From NCBI GenBank assembly GCA_902749685.1, contig CACVKW010000830.1:17585-81584 (forward strand): a DNA stretch of 64,000 bases. Reading direction: 5' to 3'. Made by a program: the position numbers and the translations under genes. This stretch comes from Olavius sp. associated proteobacterium Delta 1 (GTDB taxonomy: Bacteria; Desulfobacterota; Desulfobacteria; Desulfobacterales; JAFDCJ01). This document shows, piece after piece, positions 7,882 to 16,342 of this stretch. Below the pieces are notes generated by a model that ran no database searches, was not told where the DNA came from, and saw only the letters and a program-made list of their open reading frames with translations. Position 1 is the first letter of the stretch; each line of letters begins with the position of its first letter.

Positions 7882-9564
7882 TTGAAGGTCGCACTGATAA
7901 TCCACAGCAATATATTGAAAAAAGTTGATGGTATGACCTCTTATTACAAGAAGTTGTGCCAATACACCCCGGGTACGGACCATCAACTGGATGTTTTCAT
8001 GCAGGATCCCGACCATGAAAAAACGCTGCAACATAATTCAACCCGCTTTTTCTTAGTCCGGGTAAAAACTTCTTTTCAGGCCCTGCCGGAAGCCTATTTA
8101 TCATTCAATCCCTTCTACTATATTAAGCTTGCCTGGTATTTTCATGGTGTTTTCAAAAAAGAAAAATACGACTGTTTGCAAGTCGCTTCGGCTCATCCCA
8201 TGAGCCTGTCGGCGATAGCCGCTGCCAAAAGGCTTGGTATTCCGGTGATTGGGTCATATCACACGTTGCTGCCAGAATATGCCAGATACTGGTCAAATGG
8301 GAAATTCGAGTCGCTGTTTGGCGGCAACCTCATCGCCTGGGGACTGACGGCGTTCGTAAGTGGCTGGACCAGACTTGCATACGGGGCCGCCGATACCATC
8401 CTGGTGCCGACTGCAAAGGTAAAACATTCCCTTAAAAATAGCTACCGCCGCAAACGCATTGAGGTTATTGGACGAGGGGTTGAGGCCGGAATTTTTAGAC
8501 CGCAAAGAACTGCCGGGCCGAAATTGACCGCTTTGTATGTGGGAAGAGTTTCAGTCGAAAAAGATCTTGAGAAACTTGCCTTCTTCAGGCGCCACCGTGA
8601 CATCCAACTCAAGATTGTGGGTGATGGGAAAGACATTTGCGATATCCGGCAAAGATTGCCGTTTGCCGATTTTAAAGGCCGGCTGCAAGATCAGGACCTT
8701 GCCCGCCAATACCGCTATTCAGATATATTTGTTTTTCCTTCCAAAACCGATGCCTATGCCAATGTTGTATCGGAGGCACTTTGTTCCGGGCTGCCGGTGG
8801 TGGCGTTTGATGCGGCGGGCGTCGAAGACCGCGTAAAAGACGGCATCAATGGATTTTTGGTGGAAGGTGATTCCGAATTTGAAAAGGCTGTCTTAAAGTT
8901 GAAAAATGTTCACTTGCGGGCAAAAATGTCACATCTAGCCCGGCAGACTGCGCTGAGTCTGAAATGGGAAGTCGTATTCGAGAAGCAGTTGAACGCCTTT
9001 GCGATCGCAATGGTTGAACGGCAGCAGAAACTAAAGAATTTTTTTCCGATTCTGCGGCAGGTGCTATACGCATTTAATTTCTCACATGCCTTGCTGGGAT
9101 CGGCCCGCATGGGATTTTATGTTTTTCTGGCCAACGCCAGTGCCGGATTAGCGGCAGGATTTGGTGCCGGTATCAGACAATCATTTATCTCTTTTCTAAT
9201 GGTCGGATTTAATACCAGTTTTTTTGAATTTCTTTATTTTCGCAGCCGCAAACTTTCCATCATCCTGCCAAGCATTCTGACAACCATCGTGGGATCATCC
9301 ATCCATCTGTTCTCAGGCACACCCAACATTTTTATGACGGCCGGCACCATATTGGGACTGGCCCTTTTCAATTTCAGCATGCTGTCTGAAATTCACCGGC
9401 GCCATGAAACGATATCTCCCTGGGAGTTGACGAGGATTTTTACCCGGTATCTGATAAACACGCTCCGGCGATTAAGCCGATCGCTTAAAAAGAAGTTAGT
9501 CGTATTTGCACCACAGCTTCAGGCTTTTCTGGCCCGTTCTTCAATTGCAAAACCCTCGAAATGA
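7882..9564 (+). CDS. Family 4-type glycosyltransferase with C-terminal membrane region
   Basis: About 560 residues from a TTG at 7882, preceded by AGAGG at good spacing; an earlier in-frame TTG at 7849 is possible but less well placed. Residues 1-380 form a GT-B fold: N-terminal 'KVALIIHSNILKKVDGM', donor-domain 'ALYVGRVSVEKDLEKL' near 218, and the nucleotide-sugar motif 'VSEALCSGLPVVAFD' near 296. This resembles GT4 mannosyl/glucosyl transferases that build glycolipids. Residues about 405-505 contain hydrophobic helices, unusual for a soluble GT4 and suggesting membrane anchoring. The stop overlaps the start of the ATP-grasp gene (ATGA), so the two are translationally coupled and probably act in one pathway. 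The sugar and acceptor are unknown. Confidence 0.85.
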   Translation: MKVALIIHSNILKKVDGMTSYYKKLCQYTPGTDHQLDVFMQDPDHEKTLQHNSTRFFLVRVKTSFQALPEAYLSFNPFYYIKLAWYFHGVFKKEKYDCLQVASAHPMSLSAIAAAKRLGIPVIGSYHTLLPEYARYWSNGKFESLFGGNLIAWGLTAFVSGWTRLAYGAADTILVPTAKVKHSLKNSYRRKRIEVIGRGVEAGIFRPQRTAGPKLTALYVGRVSVEKDLEKLAFFRRHRDIQLKIVGDGKDICDIRQRLPFADFKGRLQDQDLARQYRYSDIFVFPSKTDAYANVVSEALCSGLPVVAFDAAGVEDRVKDGINGFLVEGDSEFEKAVLKLKNVHLRAKMSHLARQTALSLKWEVVFEKQLNAFAIAMVERQQKLKNFFPILRQVLYAFNFSHALLGSARMGFYVFLANASAGLAAGFGAGIRQSFISFLMVGFNTSFFEFLYFRSRKLSIILPSILTTIVGSSIHLFSGTPNIFMTAGTILGLALFNFSMLSEIHRRHETISPWELTRIFTRYLINTLRRLSRSLKKKLVVFAPQLQAFLARSSIAKPSK

Positions 9565-10700
9565 TTTACTTTTTCGCGGGTTTCAGGTTCGTAGCGAAAC
9601 AATCGCCCAGCGATCTGTACGGCGAGACGGCCAGGATGACTTTGCAAACACCCCGCATGAAAGGCAACCCAATGTTTAGATGGCACTACATCAACAGCAA
9701 GTATATGTACATCGGTATTCAATTGATGAGCACGGCGCTGGCCTTATCAAAAGGCCTGACGCCCTCGCAGATTATCTGTGCCAATCCATCCTTGCCTTAC
9801 GGCGGCCTGTCGATCGCCTCCAAAACCAAAATTCTGGAGCGTTTCAATACGCGCAAACAATTTTTGCATCAGCAACTGATCCCCAGAGATATGCACCTCG
9901 TCGATCGAAAAGCTCTGGCACGCTCGTTTCTTGAAACGAATACTTATCCGATTATCGCCAAACCCGATCGCGGTGTCGTCGGAATCGGTGTGCGAAAGAT
10001 TGACTCCGAAAATGATTTAAATGATATCCTCAACATTATGCCATCTGATTACATGCTTCAGCAATACTGTGATTATCCTCTGGAATACGGCATCTTTTTT
10101 TGCAAATTTCCCGATGAACCCCGGGGCACCGTGGTATCCCTGACCCAAAAAATTGCACCGTTTGTTTTCGGTGACGGCCGCCACAATGTGCAGCAATTGG
10201 TTCAGATTAATCCTGATTTTAAATACAATAAGGATGCACTGCTTTCGCATGCCCGGAACCTGGATTATATTCCCAAAAAAGGCGCGTGGTATCAGGTGAT
10301 TATCCAGGGCAGTCACACTTATGGATCAATTTTTAAGGATCGAAATGACCAGATCAACAAACAGCTTGAATCCTGGTTGAATGAACTTTGCGCGGTGGAT
10401 GATGAATTTTACTTCGGTCGCTTCGATATGAAAGTCAAAGATCAAGAAGCACTGAAAAGCGGCAGCGGTGTTAAAATCATTGAACTCAACGGCTGCTGGT
10501 CGGAACCGATTCATATTTATGATGATCGCCACAGTCTTCTATTTGCCTTCAAAGAACTCTTCCTTTCTTATGCCCGGGCTTATCATATTGCCAAACTCAA
10601 TAAGAGAAGGCTTCAGTTGAAAGCTTCCTTTAAAGAGCTCCTGGCAGCCTATCGCGACTATCTGCAAGAAAAAGAACAAATTATGCGCGTCGTCGGCTAA
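9561..10700 (+). CDS. ATP-grasp domain protein (carboxylate-amine ligase-like)
   Basis: Up to 379 residues, starting at an ATG overlapping the previous stop; in-frame ATGs lie further in and the first 30 residues look poorly constrained. The ATP-grasp fold is supported by 'YPIIAKPDRGVVGIGVRKI' near residue 130 (the ATP-binding lysine and glycine-rich loop) and 'KIIELNGCWSEPIHIYD' near 305, where Glu and Asn would bind Mg2+. ATP-grasp enzymes join a carboxylate to an amine or thiol through an acyl phosphate. The partner glycosyltransferase suggests modification of a glycan or glycolipid, but this is inference. A large inverted repeat follows the stop. Confidence 0.72.
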   Translation: MIYFFAGFRFVAKQSPSDLYGETARMTLQTPRMKGNPMFRWHYINSKYMYIGIQLMSTALALSKGLTPSQIICANPSLPYGGLSIASKTKILERFNTRKQFLHQQLIPRDMHLVDRKALARSFLETNTYPIIAKPDRGVVGIGVRKIDSENDLNDILNIMPSDYMLQQYCDYPLEYGIFFCKFPDEPRGTVVSLTQKIAPFVFGDGRHNVQQLVQINPDFKYNKDALLSHARNLDYIPKKGAWYQVIIQGSHTYGSIFKDRNDQINKQLESWLNELCAVDDEFYFGRFDMKVKDQEALKSGSGVKIIELNGCWSEPIHIYDDRHSLLFAFKELFLSYARAYHIAKLNKRRLQLKASFKELLAAYRDYLQEKEQIMRVVG

Positions 10701-10710
10701 CGTCTCCACT

Positions 10711-10799
10711 AATTAATCCGCCCTTAAATGGCATTTAGAGTTGTAAACTGTAATTTAAGGACTGAGATGACTTTCAGTTCGAAGGGCGGCGGATTAATT
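10711..10799. repeat. Inverted repeat downstream of the glycosyltransferase/ATP-grasp pair
   Basis: AATTAATCCGCCCTT (10711-10725) is matched by its reverse complement with a 3-base insertion, AAGGGCGGCGGATTAATT (10782-10799). The arms enclose 56 bases. It could act as an mRNA end structure or be a small mobile-element relic; no clear T-run follows. Confidence 0.55.
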
Positions 10800-10874
10800 T
10801 CAAGAACACCTTGATTTGAACCGAAATGTTATTATTTTGGTTAAAACTCGCTTAATTAAAAAAGGAGGCTTAAT

Positions 10875-11390
10875 ATGCAAGAGCGTAATGGAGAAATAAC
10901 GTTTCAGGGGAATCCGTTAACATTACTTGGTGCTGAACTTAAAGTCGGTGATTCCGCACCGGATGCTGCCCTTTTGGGCAATGACCTGAGTCCGGTCCAA
11001 CTTTCCGCTTATAAAGGCAAGGTCTGCGTGGTTTCTGTTGTGCCTTCGCTGGATACACCGGTTTGTGATATGCAAACCCGCAGGTTTAACGAGGAAGCCG
11101 GCAACCTCGGTGATAACGTGGCCATCCTTACCATGAGTATGGATCTGCCATTTGCCCAGGCCCGTTGGTGTGGTGCGGCAGGGGCTGATAAAGTGGTCAC
11201 CCTATCCGATCATCGAGACGCGGCCTTTGGTGAAGCATTTGGTTTATTGATCAAAGAATTGCGTTTGCTGGCCCGGGCGGTTTATGTGGTCGACCAGGAT
11301 GGCATCATTCAATACATCCAACTGGTTAAGGAGGTCACCGAAGAGCCGGATTATAATGCCGCGCTTGAGGCCGTCAAAAAACTGGTATAA
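10875..11390 (+). CDS. tpx: Thiol peroxidase (atypical 2-Cys peroxiredoxin)
   Basis: 171 residues, standard Tpx length. The peroxidatic Cys64 lies in 'PSLDTPVCDMQTRRF' and the resolving Cys99 in 'ARWCGAAG', the spacing expected of the family. The enzyme reduces hydrogen peroxide and lipid peroxides using thioredoxin. A strong AAAGGAGG site lies 7 bases upstream of the ATG. It is monocistronic, in a 170-base gap after the ATP-grasp gene. A GC-rich palindrome follows the stop (around 11393-11402), which may help end transcription. A thioredoxin gene is present at 40.8 kb. Confidence 0.96.
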   Translation: MQERNGEITFQGNPLTLLGAELKVGDSAPDAALLGNDLSPVQLSAYKGKVCVVSVVPSLDTPVCDMQTRRFNEEAGNLGDNVAILTMSMDLPFAQARWCGAAGADKVVTLSDHRDAAFGEAFGLLIKELRLLARAVYVVDQDGIIQYIQLVKEVTEEPDYNAALEAVKKLV

Positions 11391-11523
11391 CCGGGCCCGG
11401 GCATTTTAGATTTTCTTCAATTGCAATTCCTGTCCAGCATGGTATAGTCGGATAATATTTTTAGGTATACCCCTATTTTCGTGATATAGTCTGACACCAG
11501 CAACTTTTGAGCGGACCTTAAGG

Positions 11524-12129
11524 ATGAACAAAAATCGGACCGCAAAATCTCCTCGGCTTGATGATCCCGCCAGTTGGGTGGATCAGTACGGCGATTTTCT
11601 CTACCGCTTTGCCCTGTCAAGGGTTAAAGATTCTTCCATCGCAGAAGATTTAGTCCAGGAGACATTTCTGGCGGCTCTAATATCTCGTGCTAATTTCCAA
11701 GGTCGCTCCACGGCCAGGACCTGGCTGATAGCCATCTTAAAACACAAGATTGTCGATCATATCCGCAAACGAGTTCGGGAACCGGCTTCCGATAAAGTCG
11801 AATCGTTGTCCGATGCCGCTGCGATTGATCCCGCTGAAGGCAATTTCAAAGATGATGGTGGGTGGCTCAATCGCCCTGCTAAATGGGATGTCAATCCCAT
11901 GAAAATTTATGAGCAGAAAGAATTTATGGACATTTTATACCGTTGTCTGGCAGACCTGCCTGAACGCCAGGCTGAGGCGTTTATGATGCGCGAACTTGAT
12001 GGTTTAAGCACGGAGGAAATTTGTAAGGCCTTGAACATTTCTGCGACGAATAGCTGGGTTATACTTTACCGGGCGCGTATGTGGTTGCGACAATGTATCG
12101 AAAAAAATTGGCTTGATGCTGAAAGTTAG
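11524..12129 (+). CDS. RNA polymerase sigma factor, ECF-type sigma-70 family
   Basis: 201 residues. Region 2 covers about residues 15-85 ('FALSRVKDSSIAEDLVQETFL' region, then 'FQGRSTARTWLIAILKHKIVDHIRKR'), the -10 recognition and melting segment. A charged linker with an insertion follows (about 90-135). Region 4 covers about 140-195 ('LPERQAEAFMMRELDGLSTEEI', 'ISATNSWVILYRARMWLR'). It lacks regions 1 and 3, as ECF factors do. The next gene encodes a small zinc-finger protein typical of the anti-sigma partner in this ECF group. Regulation by that protein, and possibly autoregulation, is inferred. Confidence 0.92.
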   Translation: MNKNRTAKSPRLDDPASWVDQYGDFLYRFALSRVKDSSIAEDLVQETFLAALISRANFQGRSTARTWLIAILKHKIVDHIRKRVREPASDKVESLSDAAAIDPAEGNFKDDGGWLNRPAKWDVNPMKIYEQKEFMDILYRCLADLPERQAEAFMMRELDGLSTEEICKALNISATNSWVILYRARMWLRQCIEKNWLDAES

Positions 12130-12139
12130 AGATTTGACT

Positions 12140-12418
12140 ATGCCACACTGGATGTTTAACTGTCAGGATGTTTCAAAGAAGGTTTCCAGATCAATGGACC
12201 AGGCCCTTCCGTTCCAGGAGCGGATGATGATATCGGTACACCTCTGGATGTGCAAATATTGTAGACGATTCAGGAATCAATTGTTGATTTTAAGAACTGC
12301 CCTCCGGTTGCCAGATCGATCCGGCGACGATGCGGACAACTCCCCATCACTGCCAAAGGAAATCAGAGATCGGATCAAACAATCAATGATAAATACTTTT
12401 TCCGAGCCGATTAAGTAG
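12140..12418 (+). CDS. Small zf-HC2-like protein, probable anti-sigma partner
   Basis: 92 residues from the ATG at 12140; an ATG at 12113 inside the sigma gene is possible but adds nine non-conserved residues. The arrangement 'NCQDVSKKVSRSMDQALP' followed by 'HLWMCKYCRRFRNQLLIL' gives the anti-sigma zinc-finger pattern Cys...His-x3-Cys-x2-Cys. There is no transmembrane segment, so it is a soluble version. It starts 10 bases after the sigma factor stop and is presumably co-transcribed. Probable role: binding the ECF factor until a signal, perhaps oxidation of the Cys pair, releases it. Confidence 0.78.
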   Translation: MPHWMFNCQDVSKKVSRSMDQALPFQERMMISVHLWMCKYCRRFRNQLLILRTALRLPDRSGDDADNSPSLPKEIRDRIKQSMINTFSEPIK

Positions 12419-12513
12419 AAGGTAATCGACTTTGACCTACCGGTAACAGACTGCCGTCCCACGGCCCGGATCTCTGGTAATTCAGCCCTTCCAGAACGGG
12501 CGTCCTTTCACAC

Positions 12514-12542
12514 TTGACATAAAAAGTAAATACCTGTAAATA
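12514..12542 (+). promoter_or_regulatory. Probable sigma-70-type promoter
   Basis: A perfect -35 TTGACA (12514-12519) is followed after 17 bases by TAAATA (12537-12542), a near-consensus -10. It lies about 80 bases upstream of the small Arg-rich gene and would drive it and perhaps the PilZ gene after it. Confidence 0.55.
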
Positions 12543-12621
12543 TTGTAATATACTAATTTGTCCAAATCTATGTCTATTGAATGCATGGTGAATGACGATT
12601 TAAGATAACCAGGGCGCAAAA

Positions 12622-12834
12622 ATGATAGAGTCCGAAGATACCAACGGTATAAAGGATAGGGGCGGGCGGCGGCGGTTGCCGGATCGTCGCCAATTTTCCT
12701 CATCAGAGCATTTTCCAGAGAGAAGAAATCTCAATCATCGTCGCAGTGGCAGCGATCGTCGGTTTCTGCAAAATCTCAAGATGAGGAAAAAAATTGAACG
12801 CCGGCGAGTTTTTAAGGAAAAATATTCCCAATAG
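12622..12834 (+). CDS. Small Arg-rich protein with repeated RR pairs
   Basis: 70 residues, very basic, with paired arginines at regular intervals: 'GRRRLPDRRQ', 'PERRNLNHRRSGSDRR', 'KIERRRVF'. No signal peptide or membrane segment. I do not recognise a characterised family. The RR spacing of 5-8 residues recalls short Arg-rich segments seen next to or within PilZ-domain proteins, where RxxxR motifs bind cyclic di-GMP, and a PilZ gene follows after 74 bases. A good promoter lies upstream. Functions in c-di-GMP or nucleic acid binding are guesses. Confidence 0.6.
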   Translation: MIESEDTNGIKDRGGRRRLPDRRQFSSSEHFPERRNLNHRRSGSDRRFLQNLKMRKKIERRRVFKEKYSQ

Positions 12835-12908
12835 ACATAATGTGACGGTTCTGGGTGAATTTCCATTCATGAATTTTTCGGTGAAGCATAGATCCGGGGA
12901 GGTCGCCG

Positions 12909-13286
12909 ATGCGCACCAATCTTGAAAAAAGATATTGTGCGCGCTTTTATCACGAAGCCCCTGTCGTGATTGAGGAAAGTGGGACAGGTCTTTACTATGA
13001 GGCCAGGATGTATAACTACAGTTTGCAAGGCATGTATTTTGAGTCAGATCTTGCCCTCGTTCCCGGAACCAGGGTGAACCTGTGGCTTTCAGATTTACCG
13101 GAGGATTCTTTGCCGGAGATTAACTCGGCCGAAGTCAGGTGGAATGAAGAAATTTTTGGCGCCGTAGTCTTGTACAGTTACGGAACCGGCATCAAATATA
13201 GCCGCCCCATCCAACACAAAGATTTCCCCAAACAATTTCGGATTATCCAGGGGGGCCTGCGTTCTGCAAATTCTTCCGATCAATAA
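12909..13286 (+). CDS. PilZ domain protein
   Basis: 125 residues, a single-domain PilZ protein. 'EKRYCARF' near residue 6 carries the RxxxR-type c-di-GMP contact (Arg8...Arg12 region), and 'MYNYSLQGMYFESD' near 36 matches the second PilZ motif (D/NxSxxG). An AGG-rich site (GGGGAGG) precedes the ATG. PilZ proteins read c-di-GMP levels and alter motility, polysaccharide export or transcription. No partner is obvious beyond the Arg-rich small protein upstream. The HD-GYP protein at 47.5 kb is a possible c-di-GMP-degrading counterpart in the same genome. Confidence 0.88.
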   Translation: MRTNLEKRYCARFYHEAPVVIEESGTGLYYEARMYNYSLQGMYFESDLALVPGTRVNLWLSDLPEDSLPEINSAEVRWNEEIFGAVVLYSYGTGIKYSRPIQHKDFPKQFRIIQGGLRSANSSDQ

Positions 13287-13319
13287 GATGTTATCCCGCT
13301 GCCGGCTGACCCTAGCGCA

Positions 13320-13967
13320 TCAATCCGGCCCGCTTACCCGCTTTATATTGCCGTTACCGCCAATTATTTTGTGAATTTCAGCAGTAATTTTCATTCTCTC
13401 AATGATTTTCTCCAGCGATGCAACGCTTTTTTTTAGGCGCTCGCCGGTCGAAGTCATTTCAAGAAAACGTTGTTTCTCTTCGTGGCTAAATCCTTCGCAG
13501 CCTGCAATTAAAAACGAGATGGATTTATAATCCATTTCCTCGGTAAAATCGTATTCGGCCTGCGATTCCAGGAATGAGGTGAATTGCTTTAAAAGAGCTA
13601 TTCCTTTGTCAGCCAGATCTTGACAACTGCTATCTGACTGCTCTTCATCGTCGAAATAAGTGATCCTGGCTTCCAGATAGGCCTTGTTGTCGTATATTTC
13701 TTTGATTAAAAAACGTCTTTGACCGTGTGTTAATATATCCAGACGACCATCATCATAATGCTTGATGACTTTCAATATTCTGGCCGTACAGCCGGCCGTT
13801 TGAATATCGGTCGCATTAAAATATACGATGCCGAATTCTTTGTCTTCTGCCAGACATTTGCCAATCATCAATTTATAGCGCTCCTCAAAAATGTGCAGCG
13901 GCAGTGGAATTTGCGGCATCAAAACGAGCCCGAGGGGGAAAAGAGGTATTGTGCTTCCTGATTGCAT
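13320..13967 (-). CDS. LON N-terminal substrate-binding domain protein
   Basis: 215 residues consisting only of the PUA-like LON substrate-binding fold, without the AAA+ or protease domains of Lon. Signature: 'IPLFPLGLVLMPQIPLPLHIFEERYKLMI' region at residues 7-35, then 'FGIVYFNATDIQTAGCTARI' and 'DGRLDILTHGQRRFLIKEI'. Such stand-alone proteins are widespread; their function is not settled, with peptide or substrate binding presumed. It converges with the PilZ gene (34-base gap) and stands alone on the minus strand. Confidence 0.88.
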   Translation of the reverse strand: MQSGSTIPLFPLGLVLMPQIPLPLHIFEERYKLMIGKCLAEDKEFGIVYFNATDIQTAGCTARILKVIKHYDDGRLDILTHGQRRFLIKEIYDNKAYLEARITYFDDEEQSDSSCQDLADKGIALLKQFTSFLESQAEYDFTEEMDYKSISFLIAGCEGFSHEEKQRFLEMTSTGERLKKSVASLEKIIERMKITAEIHKIIGGNGNIKRVSGPD

Positions 13968-14231
13968 CCTAAACTGATAAGCCTGCCCACAGTTATAGTC
14001 AAGGGTGTATGAAAGAAAAAGGCAGTCGCGCAGGATGAAATTTAAGAATCAAAATAGGTGCCTAAATTATAGCGACGGTCTTTGCCGGATCTTGCGCCGC
14101 CGTTATCATGAATAATAGAATCCTCCCGTGCTTCATGCAACGCAATGTCTCCCCACTTTTTTGTGCTTGAAAGTCAGCAAGCATCATGCCAGAAAAACGA
14201 GTAATTGAACTTTGAACCGCTTATCTGAACC

Positions 14232-15341
14232 TCACAGCCCTCTTTCCTGTTTTATCTGCCGGTGCAAATCCGCAAAGGATTCCGGTGCCTGATTCTCCAG
14301 ACGACGTTTGATGGAAATAACCTCAGCCGGACAGGAAACCGCACACACGCCGCAGCCAATGCACCAATTTTGATCAACTTCGGGTTTCTCCTCAACCATT
14401 TTAACCGCATCGACCGGGCAGATATCGGCACAGGCGCCACAACCGATGCATTCAGCCAACTCGGTTTCGCGGATAAAATAGACTGCCATCAACATGTCCC
14501 GCGGTATTTTGCGCCGCCGTATAATTCCTACATTCCAGCAGTAATGACCACAGCAGTTGCAGGTATGCTTTATCTGTCCCTGGGCATTGTCCACCATGTG
14601 AACCAGACCTTCTTTTTCGCTGTCAGCAAGGATTTGATGGGCTTCATCTTTAGAGATCTCACGTGCCAATCCCTTAGATATTATAAAATCTGCCAATTCG
14701 TCGTACTTGATGCACACCTCCAGGCTATGCCGGCAGTCGGTGCGGCCAAGAATACTGGCGGACATGCGGCACGGGCAGTGCGCAACGGCAATTTTTGTGG
14801 CTGCTTCGACAATTGGTCCCATTTGTTCATTGGGCATCACGCCCTGCATGGCAACGTCTATACTTAAATTGGCCGGTGCGTATTTATAAGTTTTGGTCGG
14901 CACAGGTCCGTAGACTTTTTGGGTCGTGGGCACATTAAAATAATTAAGAACCAGTTTGGCCATGCGCCGCGCCCGCTCATCTTTCTGGCCGGACCAGAAA
15001 AAGGTCTGAGGTACTCCGTACCCAACCTGCAACAGGGCATATCCCATGTCGCCTGCCGCGGTCGTCCGGGTGTATAACATGTTGCGGTCGGAAAGAGATT
15101 GCAGCGCTTCGATCACCGAGGATTCCGGCAGGTCACAGCGGTCGACGATACTTTGTTGGTCGACAACTTCCAGTGGCGGCAGGTGGTTGGGAATCGCCAA
15201 AGCGACTTGCGCCTCAACCGGGTTATACATTTCCTTGAGAAGGTCGGTGAGTGCGTTATTAAACGGATAACCCATAATCAGATTTTCAAGATGTTTGGCC
15301 AGGCGCAGGTAGATGTCTTGCATGTTCATGTCTCCAATCAA
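14232..15341 (-). CDS. 4Fe-4S ferredoxin-type protein with winged-helix-like N-terminus
   Basis: 369 residues. The N-terminal third contains a helix-turn-helix-like stretch ('IVDRCDLPESSVIEALQSLSDRNML', about residues 64-90). The centre has 'CPCRMSASILGRTDCRHSLEVC' and later 'CNCCGHYCW', Cys-rich motifs likely to hold a further cluster. The C-terminus (about 290-340) has two classic CxxCxxCxxxCP ferredoxin motifs. Proteins of this layout are common in sulfate-reducing bacteria; a role as a redox-responsive or electron-transfer protein is inferred. It is monocistronic. An internal Met at residue 5 or 7 could be the true start. Confidence 0.85.
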   Translation of the reverse strand: MIGDMNMQDIYLRLAKHLENLIMGYPFNNALTDLLKEMYNPVEAQVALAIPNHLPPLEVVDQQSIVDRCDLPESSVIEALQSLSDRNMLYTRTTAAGDMGYALLQVGYGVPQTFFWSGQKDERARRMAKLVLNYFNVPTTQKVYGPVPTKTYKYAPANLSIDVAMQGVMPNEQMGPIVEAATKIAVAHCPCRMSASILGRTDCRHSLEVCIKYDELADFIISKGLAREISKDEAHQILADSEKEGLVHMVDNAQGQIKHTCNCCGHYCWNVGIIRRRKIPRDMLMAVYFIRETELAECIGCGACADICPVDAVKMVEEKPEVDQNWCIGCGVCAVSCPAEVISIKRRLENQAPESFADLHRQIKQERGL

Positions 15342-15514
15342 ATGAAATCAATTTTACAGCAGTGATTGCCTAACATGTGTTCAAAAGCGAACCGCAGAAC
15401 CGCAGAATATTGAATATCGAATGTCGAAGCATGGAATCGCTTCGCTCAATCTTTTATTAAATAAACAAAGAAATATTGATAGTTTCTGTCCGTTTTACTT
15501 TCCGACTTCCGAAT

Positions 15515-16342
15515 TCATTTTACAACCCTCAACTTGTGAGTCTGCCGCAGGTTTTGCCACAGTGCCTTTATAATGATGGCCACGGCATCTTCTTCATGCT
15601 GGAATGAGCTACCGGCTTTGCGCCGGCAGGATTCTATCAATTTATGGTTGCCGGACAGCAAACCGAAGTTATTCATGATATAATCACCCAGGGTTGAATA
15701 AAGATTGGGCAACTCATCCGGCGACATATTGGCAACCGTCGTTTTATCTTTGAGAGGCATCTGGGAAATTAATCGTTCCACCGCCTCATCAATGCTTTGG
15801 GGTTGCCGGGACGGCAGGTTTACGGATTCAGATATTGGATTGTCACCGGCCGCGGCCCTGGACGTCCCGCCCTGGACCAGACCAAGATAATAGCTGCTCT
15901 CTAAAATACTTAACGTATCAATATATATTTTCGGATCCTTGCTGGCCCTCGGTCCGGCCACATTTAAAATTTCTATTCCCTTTTTTGAGATCCAGTCGTT
16001 GATGGCAGTGGCTGCCTGAAAAGCAGAAATTTTTGTAAGGTCAATGTGAAGCCAGAGGCGGTTGTGCTTGAGAGCCATTTCACGGGTATATTCCGAACCT
16101 CCGGTCAATGATCCGCGGGATATGATCAGGGTTGCATCGGCATCCAGTACATTTTTTTCGGTTCGGTCAGCGTAGCTGGTACTGCGGGTTTCTTTCAATT
16201 GATACTCCAGTGGCAAAGGACCGTTTTCGGTCAGTCGTCCGTGCGGGATCCAGCCACCGTGAGGAATCGTCAGCTTGATCGCGGCATCAAGGGCGGCACG
16301 ATCGACCCCTGTTTGCCCTCCTGAAATTATTTTTTTAATCAT
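15515..16342 (-). CDS. YpsA-like putative molybdenum carrier domain protein with C-terminal DUF6794
   Basis: 275 residues from the ATG at 16342; a longer frame to 16411 exists but lies inside the upstream gene. The N-terminal ~165 residues match the cpYpsA/MoCo-carrier Rossmann-like family ('IISGGQTGVDRAALDAAI', 'GWIPHGRLTENGPLP', 'ADATLIIS', 'GGSEYTREMA'). These are SLOG-superfamily nucleotide-binding folds with unsettled function. The C-terminal ~90 residues ('IDEAVERLISQMP' to the end) resemble DUF6794. The start overlaps the upstream glycosyltransferase stop by 8 bases, implying coupled translation. SLOG proteins can act in signalling or conflict; nothing here proves either. Confidence 0.8.
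   Translation of the reverse strand: MIKKIISGGQTGVDRAALDAAIKLTIPHGGWIPHGRLTENGPLPLEYQLKETRSTSYADRTEKNVLDADATLIISRGSLTGGSEYTREMALKHNRLWLHIDLTKISAFQAATAINDWISKKGIEILNVAGPRASKDPKIYIDTLSILESSYYLGLVQGGTSRAAAGDNPISESVNLPSRQPQSIDEAVERLISQMPLKDKTTVANMSPDELPNLYSTLGDYIMNNFGLLSGNHKLIESCRRKAGSSFQHEEDAVAIIIKALWQNLRQTHKLRVVK

Noticed and set aside
7461..8034. Minus-strand open frames of about 110 codons around the YHS promoter and glycosyltransferase start
   Set aside because: They overlap the signal-peptide region of the YHS gene and the start of the glycosyltransferase, and show no family similarity.
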